Source of the DNA: Odoribacter sp. OttesenSCG-928-L07
Lineage (GTDB): Bacteria > Bacteroidota > Bacteroidia > Bacteroidales > BM520
Reading direction: 5' to 3'
Length of the DNA stretch: 42,588 bases
NCBI GenBank assembly: GCA_030265965.1
Contig: JAJDHA010000009.1
Span: forward strand, 1 to 42,588
Below, in pieces: positions 25,739-32,943 of this stretch (its first letter is position 1; every line of letters starts with the position of its first letter). The notes beneath the pieces were generated by a model. That model worked only from the letters and a program-made list of their open reading frames with translations, was not told the DNA's origin and ran no database searches. A program made the translations under genes and the position numbers.

Positions 25739-25782
25739 TTTGAAACAATAGGTATCTTTATTTGAAATAATAGTTATCTTTG
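25739..25782 (+). repeat. Tandem 22-bp direct repeat in the ilvE promoter region
   Basis: TTTGAAACAATAGGTATCTT followed by TA (25739-25760) is repeated as TTTGAAATAATAGTTATCTT followed by TG (25761-25782), with three mismatches. The second copy contains the likely ilvE -7 box TATCTTTG. The pair may be an operator or a duplicated promoter. Confidence 0.7.
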
Positions 25783-25783
25783 C
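25775..25783 (+). promoter_or_regulatory. -7 box before ilvE
   Basis: TATCTTTGC matches TAnnTTTG and gives a leader of about 38-45 bases before ATG 25828. Confidence 0.6.
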
Positions 25784-25827
25784 TCTTTAAACCTAAAAAT
25801 TAAAAAACATTTAAAAATTTATATATC

Positions 25828-26841
25828 ATGAATATTGAATGGGGAAACCTACCTTTTGGTTATTTTAAGACCGATTACAACATCAGATGTTTTTACAAAA
25901 ACGGTCAATGGGGAGAATTAGAAGTCTCTTCTTCGGAATATATTCCTATGCATATGGCTGCTACTGCATTGCACTATGGTCAAGAAGCTTTTGAAGGCAT
26001 GAAAGCGTTCAAAGGTAAAGACGGGCGTATCAGACTTTTCCGTTGGGATGAAAACTGGAAACGTTTGAATAAGTCTGCTGAAGGTATTATGATGCCGGAA
26101 GTTCCAAAAGACATTTTTGAAAAAGCTGTTAAAGAAGTAATTAGACTGAATGAAAAATTTGTTCCGCCTTATGGAACCGGCGCGTCGTTATATTTACGTC
26201 CATTATTAATAGGTACTGGAGCACAAGTTGGTGTTAAACCTGCATCCGAATATTGCTTAATAATCTTTGTTACTCCTGTTGGTCCTTATTTTAAAGCAGG
26301 ATTCAAACCGGTTAAAGTTCAATTAGTAAGAGATTTTGATAGAGCCGCACCTCTTGGTACCGGTAGTATTAAAGTTGGAGGAAACTATGCTGCAAGTTTA
26401 CGCGCTTCTGAAAGAGCACATGCTGAAGGCTATTCTACTGTTCTTTTCTTAGATGCAAAAGAGAAAAAATATATTGATGAAGCAGGTCCTGCTAACTTTT
26501 TCGGAATTAAAGATAATACATATATTACTCCTGAGTCTGTATCCATTTTACCGTCAATAACTAATATGAGTTTGAAGGTTATTGCTGAAGATCTTGGACT
26601 TAAAGTTGAATGTCGTCGTGTTCCTGTTGAGGAACTCAACACATTTGAAGAAGCAGGAGCTTGCGGAACCGCTGCAGTCATTTCTCCAATCGGCGAAATA
26701 TTTGATAGAAGCAATAACACTTCATTTGTTATTAGCAAAGACGGAAATCCAGGTCCTATCAGCACAAAAATGTATGAAAGATTATTAGCAATACAATATG
26801 GTGATTACGAGGATAAACACGGCTGGGTAGACTTTATTTAA
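25828..26841 (+). CDS. ilvE: Branched-chain-amino-acid aminotransferase
   Basis: This fold-type IV PLP aminotransferase of 337 residues interconverts Leu, Ile and Val with their 2-oxo acids using glutamate. Landmarks are ALHYGQEAFEGMKAFKGKDG, LYLRPLLIGTG, the PLP lysine in GTGSIKVGGNYAAS, YIDEAGPANFFGI and FEEAGACGTAAVISPIGEI. The length and the insert pattern fit the eukaryote-like IlvE type common in Bacteroidota. A small acidic protein gene begins 19 bases after the stop and may be co-transcribed. Confidence 0.95.
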   Translation: MNIEWGNLPFGYFKTDYNIRCFYKNGQWGELEVSSSEYIPMHMAATALHYGQEAFEGMKAFKGKDGRIRLFRWDENWKRLNKSAEGIMMPEVPKDIFEKAVKEVIRLNEKFVPPYGTGASLYLRPLLIGTGAQVGVKPASEYCLIIFVTPVGPYFKAGFKPVKVQLVRDFDRAAPLGTGSIKVGGNYAASLRASERAHAEGYSTVLFLDAKEKKYIDEAGPANFFGIKDNTYITPESVSILPSITNMSLKVIAEDLGLKVECRRVPVEELNTFEEAGACGTAAVISPIGEIFDRSNNTSFVISKDGNPGPISTKMYERLLAIQYGDYEDKHGWVDFI

Positions 26842-26860
26842 CAATTATATTTTTATTGAT

Positions 26861-27328
26861 ATGAAAAAATTTGATTATTCATTAACACCAAAAGTTGGAA
26901 TCGGTAACATAAAATTTGGCACAACTCTCGAAGAGGTTATTAAAATTCTTGGAGAAGCCGATGAAATGGAAGAATTTAACGATGAAGACTTTTTTAACAC
27001 AACTCTATTAACGTATTCTGAATTAGAACTTGATTTATTCTTCGAAGGAAGTGATAAGCTCGTTTTTTCTGCAATAGGCGTGGATAATGACGAATCTACA
27101 CTTTATGGAAAGAAAATCTTCGAAATGGATGAAGCTGGTGTGATAAAACTCATGAAAGATAATGGCTTCAAAGAAGTCGATATTAACGTTGATGAAGAAT
27201 ACGACGAAAAATGTGTTTCTTTTGAAGACGCAAATTTCGATTTCTATTTCAATAATGAAGGAAATTTAGTTTCTGTAAACTTCGGAGTATTAGTCTCTGA
27301 AGAAGGAAATATTATTGACTTCGATTAA
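26861..27328 (+). CDS. Small acidic protein of unknown function
   Basis: I do not recognise a family. The 155 residues are strongly acidic, with Asp/Glu runs such as EEFNDEDFF and NVDEEYDEK, no signal peptide and no membrane segment. It has the look of a tandem-half beta/alpha protein: IGNIKFGTTLEEVIKILGEA near the start and NFDFYFNNEGNLVSVNFGV near the end. It lies 19 bases after ilvE on the same strand and ends two bases before the convergent xerD stop. It is probably cytoplasmic. Role unknown. Confidence 0.7.
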   Translation: MKKFDYSLTPKVGIGNIKFGTTLEEVIKILGEADEMEEFNDEDFFNTTLLTYSELELDLFFEGSDKLVFSAIGVDNDESTLYGKKIFEMDEAGVIKLMKDNGFKEVDINVDEEYDEKCVSFEDANFDFYFNNEGNLVSVNFGVLVSEEGNIIDFD

Positions 27329-27330
27329 GA

Positions 27331-28236
27331 TTACAAATCGTTGAGCGGATGATATTTATCGACAACATCTCTTAAATGTTGCTTGTTGATATGTGTGTAA
27401 ATCTCTGTTGTTAATATAGATTCATGCCCTAACATATCTTGCACGATTCTTATATCCGCTCCACGTTGTATCATATGAGTTGCAAAAGAATGTCTAAAAG
27501 TATGCGGACTAATATTCTTCTTTATTCCCGCCTTTTCTGTTAATTCTTTAACGATAATAAATATCATCTCTCGCGACAACTTTCCTCCTCGCCTGTTCAA
27601 AAACAAAATATCTTCCGACTTCTTTGAAGGATTAATGTGCAATCTGTAATTGTCTAAATATATTTCAACTTGTTTTAGTGCTGTTTTACCTAATGGCACC
27701 AACCTCTCCTTATTTCCCTTTCCTTTTACTTTAATAAACATCACTTCTCTATCAATATCCGAAACCCTAAGGTTAATTAATTCTGAAACTCTTAATCCAC
27801 AACCATACAACATTTCAATTATTGCTCTATTTCTTTGACCATTGGGAAGGCTTAAATCAATTGAGTCAATAATTTTATTAACATCTTCAATACTTAAAAC
27901 ATCCGGCAAATGTTTGTCGAGCTGGGGTAAGTCTATCATATCCATAGGACTTTCGGAGATAATTTTTTCCAGCTTTAAATATTTAAAAAAGGAACGCAAA
28001 GACGAGATTATGCGCGATTGCGTAGGTTTACTTTTCTTTTGCTCATTAACATTAATTAAATATTCTGAAATAATATCCGAATTGATTGCTGTAATACTAA
28101 TTTCATTATATTTTTCATCAATAAATTGAAGAAAGAATTTCACATCACGAAGATAACTTTCAATAGTATTATTTGAAAGTGCTCTTTCGATCTTTAAGTA
28201 TGAAGAGTAATTGTTGTGGTATTGTTTAAGGTTCAA
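27331..28236 (-). CDS. xerD: Site-specific tyrosine recombinase XerD
   Basis: XerD with XerC resolves chromosome dimers at dif. The 301 residues and domain order (SAM-like N-terminal core-binding domain about 5-90, catalytic domain about 110-295) are standard. Catalytic residues are visible: R149 in GCGLRVSEL, K173, H245 and R248 in HTFRHSFATH, H271 in LGHESILTT and Y280 in EIYTH. No ATG is available before the conserved KIERALSNNTIESYLRD; the frame starts with TTG at 28236 and a stop lies two codons upstream. This TTG falls in the AACCTTA heptad repeat. Confidence 0.92.
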   Translation of the reverse strand: MNLKQYHNNYSSYLKIERALSNNTIESYLRDVKFFLQFIDEKYNEISITAINSDIISEYLINVNEQKKSKPTQSRIISSLRSFFKYLKLEKIISESPMDMIDLPQLDKHLPDVLSIEDVNKIIDSIDLSLPNGQRNRAIIEMLYGCGLRVSELINLRVSDIDREVMFIKVKGKGNKERLVPLGKTALKQVEIYLDNYRLHINPSKKSEDILFLNRRGGKLSREMIFIIVKELTEKAGIKKNISPHTFRHSFATHMIQRGADIRIVQDMLGHESILTTEIYTHINKQHLRDVVDKYHPLNDL

Positions 28237-28270
28237 TGTTTAAGGTTTGAAGGTTTAAGGTTTAAGGTTT
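28224..28270. repeat. Degenerate heptad repeat (AACCTTA on minus strand)
   Basis: About six and a half tandem copies of a 7-base unit (AACCTTA, with variants AACCTTC and AACATTG) precede and overlap the xerD start. The TTG start codon is part of the AACATTG variant. Confidence 0.75.
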
Positions 28271-28272
28271 AC

Positions 28273-28299
28273 AAAAAAAGGTTGTCGAATGACAACCTT
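28273..28299 (-). terminator. Rho-independent terminator after tRNA-Leu
   Basis: On the minus strand AAGGTTGTC (28299-28291) pairs with GACAACCTT (28286-28278), with a four-base loop and a T run after it. It ends the tRNA-Gly/tRNA-Leu unit before xerD. Confidence 0.88.
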
Positions 28300-28307
28300 C
28301 TCATTAG

Positions 28308-28392
28308 TACCCGGGGTGGGACTTGAACCCACACGCCTGCAATAGGCAAGGGATTTTAAGTCCCTCGTGTCTACCAATTCCACCACCTGGGC
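28308..28392 (-). tRNA. tRNA-Leu (anticodon TAA)
   Basis: The 85-base tRNA has a long variable arm. The anticodon loop CTTAAAA gives TAA, reading UUA and UUG. The discriminator is A and CCA is not encoded. The acceptor stem GCCCAGG faces CCCGGGT, leaving an A-C mismatch at position 5:68; the rest pairs well. Confidence 0.93.
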
Positions 28393-28401
28393 GCCTTTGG
28401 C

Positions 28402-28429
28402 AAAAAAAGTCTCGTTTGAGACTTTTTTT
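28402..28429. terminator. Bidirectional hairpin between tRNA-Gly and tRNA-Leu
   Basis: AAAAAAAGTCTC (28402-28413) pairs with GAGACTTTTTTT (28418-28429) around a four-base loop, giving a T run on either strand. It would terminate tRNA-Gly transcription before tRNA-Leu, or be partly read through, since no clear -7 box precedes tRNA-Leu. Confidence 0.75.
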
Positions 28430-28430
28430 G

Positions 28431-28503
<73 letters not shown>

Positions 28504-28538
28504 AAAAACACCGCAATCCTTGTTTCAGAATTGCGGTG
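28504..28538 (-). terminator. Terminator of the first Asp-box gene, abutting tRNA-Gly
   Basis: On the minus strand CACCGCAAT (28538-28530) pairs with ATTGCGGTG (28517-28509), followed by five T residues. It ends one base before the tRNA-Gly 5' end and overlaps the tRNA promoter box. Confidence 0.75.
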
Positions 28539-28546
28539 CAAAGATA
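28538..28546 (-). promoter_or_regulatory. -7 box of tRNA-Gly, overlapping the upstream terminator
   Basis: TATCTTTGC on the minus strand matches TAnnTTTG. Its last base is shared with the first stem base of the terminator hairpin, so the tRNA transcript should start inside that hairpin. Confidence 0.55.
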
Positions 28547-28601
28547 TTATTTTTTTCTAAATCTACAATGATTTTTTCGAAAAATTTCAAATATTTTTTT
28601 C

Positions 28602-30494
28602 TTATCTAACGATAAGTTTTGTAGATTCTGATGCAGAACCACTATTAGCTACAATTACATAAACACCCGGTTTAAATGATTGAACATCTAAATCAACATT
28701 TCCACCATTATGTTTGAATGATTTTACTACTTGACCAACAGAGTTATAAATATTAACTTGAGCTTCATTATCTAAGTAAATATTTGCATAAGAAGAAGCC
28801 GGATTAGGATAAACTTTCATTTCTAATTCAGAAACTTGATTTTCGTAATCTTTAATACTTATTACATTAACCAAATTAACAGTCATACCATAATAGTAAT
28901 TATCATCTGGATCTGTATCAGCACCTGAACCACTTGACATTGTAATAGTATAAGTATCAGGCATCATATCTTGTTGATAGATAATATTCATTTTCTTTGT
29001 TGAAGTTGCGAATATTTTATTTGACATCCAAGGATATACACATTCGTTAAGAGCATGCAAAGGTCCTTTTGTTAACATTTCAATTTCTGACCATGTTTCA
29101 CCTTCATCTTGAGATGCTCTTGCGAAAATTCTAAAATATTCAAATTCATCAATTTCATAACCTGCTGCAATAGAAATATAAACAATGAAAATAGTATTAC
29201 TTTCATAATCGATAGCTATAGAAGGCATACCAACAATACCGCAGTTGTATGATCCCGGAGCAAATTTTGGATAAACTTCTCCCCAATTGTTTGGATCTGG
29301 ATCAGTAGAAGGAACACCTTCTGCAGTCATAGGAACAACATAACCCATATAATAAGAAGGCATTTCACCTATTGCATCACTGTAGCACCATGTTGAAGCA
29401 TGAATTCCGGCAACAGCAGTTGAATCCAATACAGAATAACTTTCATTCCAATATGCAACACCACCTCTTGCTTTAACGTAAGTACCACCTGTTTCGCTGG
29501 TAAAATTAAATTCATAAGCAATATGCAAGTAACCTTCAGCATCCCATGCGCCAGAAACCCAACGTGGGTAAGTCAGTTGGCTATCAGCAGTAGGTGTTAA
29601 TGAAGCTGCCATTGGATCCGGATGATTGTAGAAAACTGTTCTATTCCAAGAATCACCATCATTATCTGAATAAATAACTTGACCGTCACACCATTCATCA
29701 GCAAGAACAAAAGATAAACGGTTAGGAATATAAGGATGATCCATATCTGTTGTTTCCATAAAATGGAAAGCATTAGATCCAATTTTATTAGCTTGGATAT
29801 AATCTGTACCTACGAATGGAATCTCTATTTCTACCCAAGAGTCACCACCATCATTTGATCTAAAATAAACTACATTTCCATCACTTGTTGAAGTAATAGT
29901 TAATACGTGAATAATATCACGATTTTCACCACTTGTCATAACTGATGGGAAAACATTAGGAGTATCAATAGTTTTTTTCACCCAATTTGTACCTGTTCTA
30001 TTATCAGAAAGATAAACTGTAATACCTGCACCTGCGTGAGCAGCAATAACAACACCATTTTCTCCATAACGAGCTATTGTACTGAAACCTGTTTTTTCAT
30101 CCTCAATTTTACCACCTGATTCATGCCAAGTAGTACCATCATAATATGCATAAGCTGAACCTCTATCAGTATAGTCAGTTTCGAGTGCTTGTGTATATGT
30201 TGCACTAATCCAACCATCTTCCCAAGCAACCATTTGGTTTCTTGCACCTGAATTGGTTTGCCAGTCATAAACAGATTTACCAATGTTTTTTTCGCTAATA
30301 CTACCTACAAAAGTAGGTACAGTTTCTTTTGTAGGAACAAAAGTAGTAGATTCTTCACCGCTAACAGCCTCAAACCCATTCACATAAACTTTTTGTGTTT
30401 GAACCATCTTGTCAGCTACTCTTTGTACTTCTTTTTGAGCTACCATTACGCTCGAAAGAAATAACATAACAATTAATAGTAGATTTCTTTTCAT
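28602..30494 (-). CDS. Secreted Asp-box (BNR) beta-propeller protein with T9SS type A sorting domain (paralog 1)
   Basis: This 630-residue protein is predicted to be secreted or surface-anchored through the type IX system. Residues 1-20 form a signal peptide (MKRNLLLIVMLFLSSVMVAQ). Three Asp-boxes, S-x-D-x-G-x-T/S-W-like, are at residues 213-220 (SNDGGDSW), 276-283 (SDNDGDSW) and 461-468 (SQDEGETW), as in sialidase-type propellers. The last 70 or so residues are a T9SS tail beginning VYPNPASSYANIYLD. I could not confirm sialidase catalytic residues, so enzymatic activity is open; a binding role is equally possible. It is followed by its own terminator and preceded by a TATCTTTGC box. A paralog lies 366 bases upstream. 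Confidence 0.85.
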   Translation of the reverse strand: MKRNLLLIVMLFLSSVMVAQKEVQRVADKMVQTQKVYVNGFEAVSGEESTTFVPTKETVPTFVGSISEKNIGKSVYDWQTNSGARNQMVAWEDGWISATYTQALETDYTDRGSAYAYYDGTTWHESGGKIEDEKTGFSTIARYGENGVVIAAHAGAGITVYLSDNRTGTNWVKKTIDTPNVFPSVMTSGENRDIIHVLTITSTSDGNVVYFRSNDGGDSWVEIEIPFVGTDYIQANKIGSNAFHFMETTDMDHPYIPNRLSFVLADEWCDGQVIYSDNDGDSWNRTVFYNHPDPMAASLTPTADSQLTYPRWVSGAWDAEGYLHIAYEFNFTSETGGTYVKARGGVAYWNESYSVLDSTAVAGIHASTWCYSDAIGEMPSYYMGYVVPMTAEGVPSTDPDPNNWGEVYPKFAPGSYNCGIVGMPSIAIDYESNTIFIVYISIAAGYEIDEFEYFRIFARASQDEGETWSEIEMLTKGPLHALNECVYPWMSNKIFATSTKKMNIIYQQDMMPDTYTITMSSGSGADTDPDDNYYYGMTVNLVNVISIKDYENQVSELEMKVYPNPASSYANIYLDNEAQVNIYNSVGQVVKSFKHNGGNVDLDVQSFKPGVYVIVANSGSASESTKLIVR

Positions 30495-30563
30495 AATTTT
30501 AATTTTTAAATTTGGTTGATAAATTTTGATATTAATGATTATTATTTTATTTATTTTCTATCG

Positions 30564-30572
30564 GCAAAGATA
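30564..30572 (-). promoter_or_regulatory. -7 box before Asp-box paralog 1
   Basis: TATCTTTGC on the minus strand matches TAnnTTTG; the leader to ATG 30494 is about 60-65 bases. Confidence 0.55.
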
Positions 30573-30700
30573 AATTATTTTTTACAACTAAAGCGTTATT
30601 TGAAAAAAAAATTAAGTGGGGTTTTAAGATACTATTAATCTATAATTTTCTATTCACGCTTTGCTCAAAAAAAAATTATTTTTTCAGCATGAAATGTTTA

Positions 30701-30749
30701 AAAACAAAAAGCAAGACAATAATAAAATTAATTTATTACTGTCTTGCTT
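30701..30749 (-). terminator. Rho-independent terminator after Asp-box paralog 2
   Basis: On the minus strand AAGCAAGACA (30749-30740) pairs with TGTCTTGCTT (30718-30709). The A/T-rich loop can extend the stem, and a T-rich tract follows. Confidence 0.82.
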
Positions 30750-30860
30750 AAAAGTAAGTTAAAATATTGGTAATTCTTTTGCTAAGTTAACATATTAATA
30801 AGGTATATCGAAATAAAAATTAAACACATCAAATTAGCAAAATTGTAACTCAAAAATATT

Positions 30861-32750
30861 TTATTTAACAATAAGCTTAATTGATGTAGAGGCTGAGCCA
30901 CTATTAGCAACTACCATATAAACACCCGGTTTAAATGATTGAACATCCATATCAACATTTCCTCCATTATGTTTGAATGATTTTACTGCTTGACCTACTG
31001 AGTTATAAACATTAATTTGAGCTTCATTATCCAAATAAATATTTGCATAAGTAGATGCCGGGTTAGGATAAACATTCATCTCTAATGCAGCAGCTTGACC
31101 TTCGTAATCTTTAACACTATTAAAATCGATAAGATTAACAGTTATACCAAAATAATAGTTATCAAATGCATCTGGATCTTCATCTTGAACATATGATCCC
31201 GGATACATATCTTGTTGATAAATAACATGTAATTTGTTTTTACCGGCAGTTAAAAGTTTATTTGACATGTGTGGATATACACATTCATTAAGCATGTGCA
31301 AAGGACCTTTAGTTAACATTTCAACATCTGACCAAGTTTGACCATAGTCTTGAGATGCTCTTGCAAAGATTCTAAAATAATCCAAATCATCTATAGAAAA
31401 ACCTTCAGCAGAAGAAATGTAAACAACATAAATCATATCAGTATCATAATCTATAGCTATAGAAGGCATACCTACAATACCGCAGTTATATTTACCATGA
31501 TCAAGAAGAGCAGTAGTTCCGGCCCATGTAGAAGGATCTGTATTTACAGGTACACCATTTGCAAGAGGAACTAAGTATCCCATATACTCATTAGGCATTG
31601 GACCTGTAGCATCGGAATAAAACCAACCTGTTGAAAATATACTTTCAATATAAGTGGTATCCATTATTTGCATATCTTCATTCCAGTATGCAACACCACC
31701 TAATCCGGGTTGATATTGTGTTAGACCTGCACCGTCATGATTTGTTCTATTAAACTCATAAGCAACATGTAAATAACCGTCTTTATCCCATGCAGCTGAT
31801 GGCCAACGCGGATACATGTACATATCATAAACTGAAGTAAGTGGGAAAGGGTTCTCAAAGAAAATTGTTCTATTCCAAGAATCACCATCATTATCAGAAT
31901 AGATAACTTGACCGTCAATACCACCATCTGATAAAACAAAAGATAAACGGTTTGGACAATATGGATGATCAGCTGAAGTGGTTTCCATAAAATAATATGA
32001 GTTTGAACCAATAAATTTATCTAATATATAAGCAGGACCAACAAATTCAATTACATGTTCATGCATATCCCATGTTAAACCACCATCCTTAGATCTGTAA
32101 TACAGCAAATTACCACCTTTAATAGTAGTCGCAGCAACATCTTGGTCAACAGCAATAACATGAATAATTTCATTATTTTCACCGCTTGTCATTACTGATG
32201 GCCATGCACCTTCGGTTGTAATTACAACTTCTCTCCAGCTACTTCCTATTCTATCTTCACAAATAGATACGATAATATCTGATCCGCCATGAGCAGCAAT
32301 AACAACACCATTTTCTCCATAACGAGCAATTGAGCCAAAGCCTGTTCTCTGAGTTTCAACTCTACCTTCAGAAGCATGCCAGCTTGTGCCATCATAATAT
32401 GCATAAGCAGAGCCTCTATTTGCATAATTTGCTTCAGATGTTTGTGTAAAAGTAGCACTTACCCAGCCATCTTCCCAAAATACAACTTGGTTTCTTGCAC
32501 TGGAATTTGTTTGCCAGTCATACACAGTTTGTCCGATATTTGTTTCTTTAATACCGTTTTCTTCAATAAAAGTATAACCACCGTTTTTAAAAGGAACAAA
32601 AGTAGCATCACTTTGATTTGTTGGAGTTTCAAAACCGGAAAGTTGGATTTTTGTTGCAGGTTTCACACCATCTTGTCTTGACACCTTATTTTGAGCAACA
32701 AGAGCCCCTGTTAATAAAACCATAACAATTAATAGTAAATTTTTTCTCAT
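30861..32750 (-). CDS. Secreted Asp-box (BNR) beta-propeller protein with T9SS type A sorting domain (paralog 2)
   Basis: This 629-residue protein is collinear with the product of 28602-30494. Both share a signal peptide (MRKNLLLIVMVLLTGALVAQ here), SVYDWQTNS/TVYDWQTNS, DRGSAYAYYDG/NRGSAYAYYDG, the ARYGENGVVIAAH block, YNCGIVGMPSIAIDY and a nearly identical T9SS tail. Asp-boxes are SKDGGLTW, SDNDGDSW and SQDYGQTW. The divergence is greatest in the first 70 residues and in loops. It is transcribed separately, with its own terminator and a TATCTTCGC box at 32809-32817. Function is not established; a surface glycan-related role is suggested only by the propeller type. Confidence 0.85.
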   Translation of the reverse strand: MRKNLLLIVMVLLTGALVAQNKVSRQDGVKPATKIQLSGFETPTNQSDATFVPFKNGGYTFIEENGIKETNIGQTVYDWQTNSSARNQVVFWEDGWVSATFTQTSEANYANRGSAYAYYDGTSWHASEGRVETQRTGFGSIARYGENGVVIAAHGGSDIIVSICEDRIGSSWREVVITTEGAWPSVMTSGENNEIIHVIAVDQDVAATTIKGGNLLYYRSKDGGLTWDMHEHVIEFVGPAYILDKFIGSNSYYFMETTSADHPYCPNRLSFVLSDGGIDGQVIYSDNDGDSWNRTIFFENPFPLTSVYDMYMYPRWPSAAWDKDGYLHVAYEFNRTNHDGAGLTQYQPGLGGVAYWNEDMQIMDTTYIESIFSTGWFYSDATGPMPNEYMGYLVPLANGVPVNTDPSTWAGTTALLDHGKYNCGIVGMPSIAIDYDTDMIYVVYISSAEGFSIDDLDYFRIFARASQDYGQTWSDVEMLTKGPLHMLNECVYPHMSNKLLTAGKNKLHVIYQQDMYPGSYVQDEDPDAFDNYYFGITVNLIDFNSVKDYEGQAAALEMNVYPNPASTYANIYLDNEAQINVYNSVGQAVKSFKHNGGNVDMDVQSFKPGVYMVVANSGSASTSIKLIVK

Positions 32751-32808
32751 AATTTTAATTTTTTAGTTAATAATTTTTTATTAGAATCTTTATTATTTAT
32801 TTCTAAGC

Positions 32809-32817
32809 GCGAAGATA
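32809..32817 (-). promoter_or_regulatory. Variant -7 box before Asp-box paralog 2
   Basis: The minus strand reads TATCTTCGC, differing by one base from the TATCTTTGC box of paralog 1, at a similar distance from the start codon. This could make the two promoters differ in strength. Confidence 0.4.
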
Positions 32818-32898
32818 AAAAAAAATTAATAAAAAAAAAACATTTGGACAATTTATTTTCAAAAACATCATAATAATTATATTCTCGTCAAAATTTGC

Positions 32899-32907
32899 TA
32901 CATTTGC
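32899..32907 (+). promoter_or_regulatory. -7 box before gatE
   Basis: TACATTTGC matches TAnnTTTG, with a leader of about 30 bases before ATG 32944. Confidence 0.6.
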
Positions 32908-32943
32908 AATCTTTAAATAAAAAATTTACAAAAGTTTAGTTTA

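Larger units (their letters stand above)
30495..30860. other. Intergenic gap between the two Asp-box genes
   Basis: The 366-base gap holds the -7 box of paralog 1 (30564-30572) and the terminator of paralog 2 (30701-30749). I see no further gene or repeat; the rest is A/T-rich. Confidence 0.7.

Noticed and set aside
27331-28236. Integrase of a mobile element
   Set aside because: The length and sequence are those of housekeeping XerD, with no attachment-site duplication at the adjacent tRNAs.
28224-28270. CRISPR array
   Set aside because: The 7-base unit has no spacers and there are no cas genes. No CRISPR array was seen anywhere in the window.
28602-32750. Sialidase annotation for the Asp-box proteins
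   Set aside because: Asp-boxes alone do not show activity, and I could not identify the catalytic Arg triad and Tyr/Glu pair with confidence.
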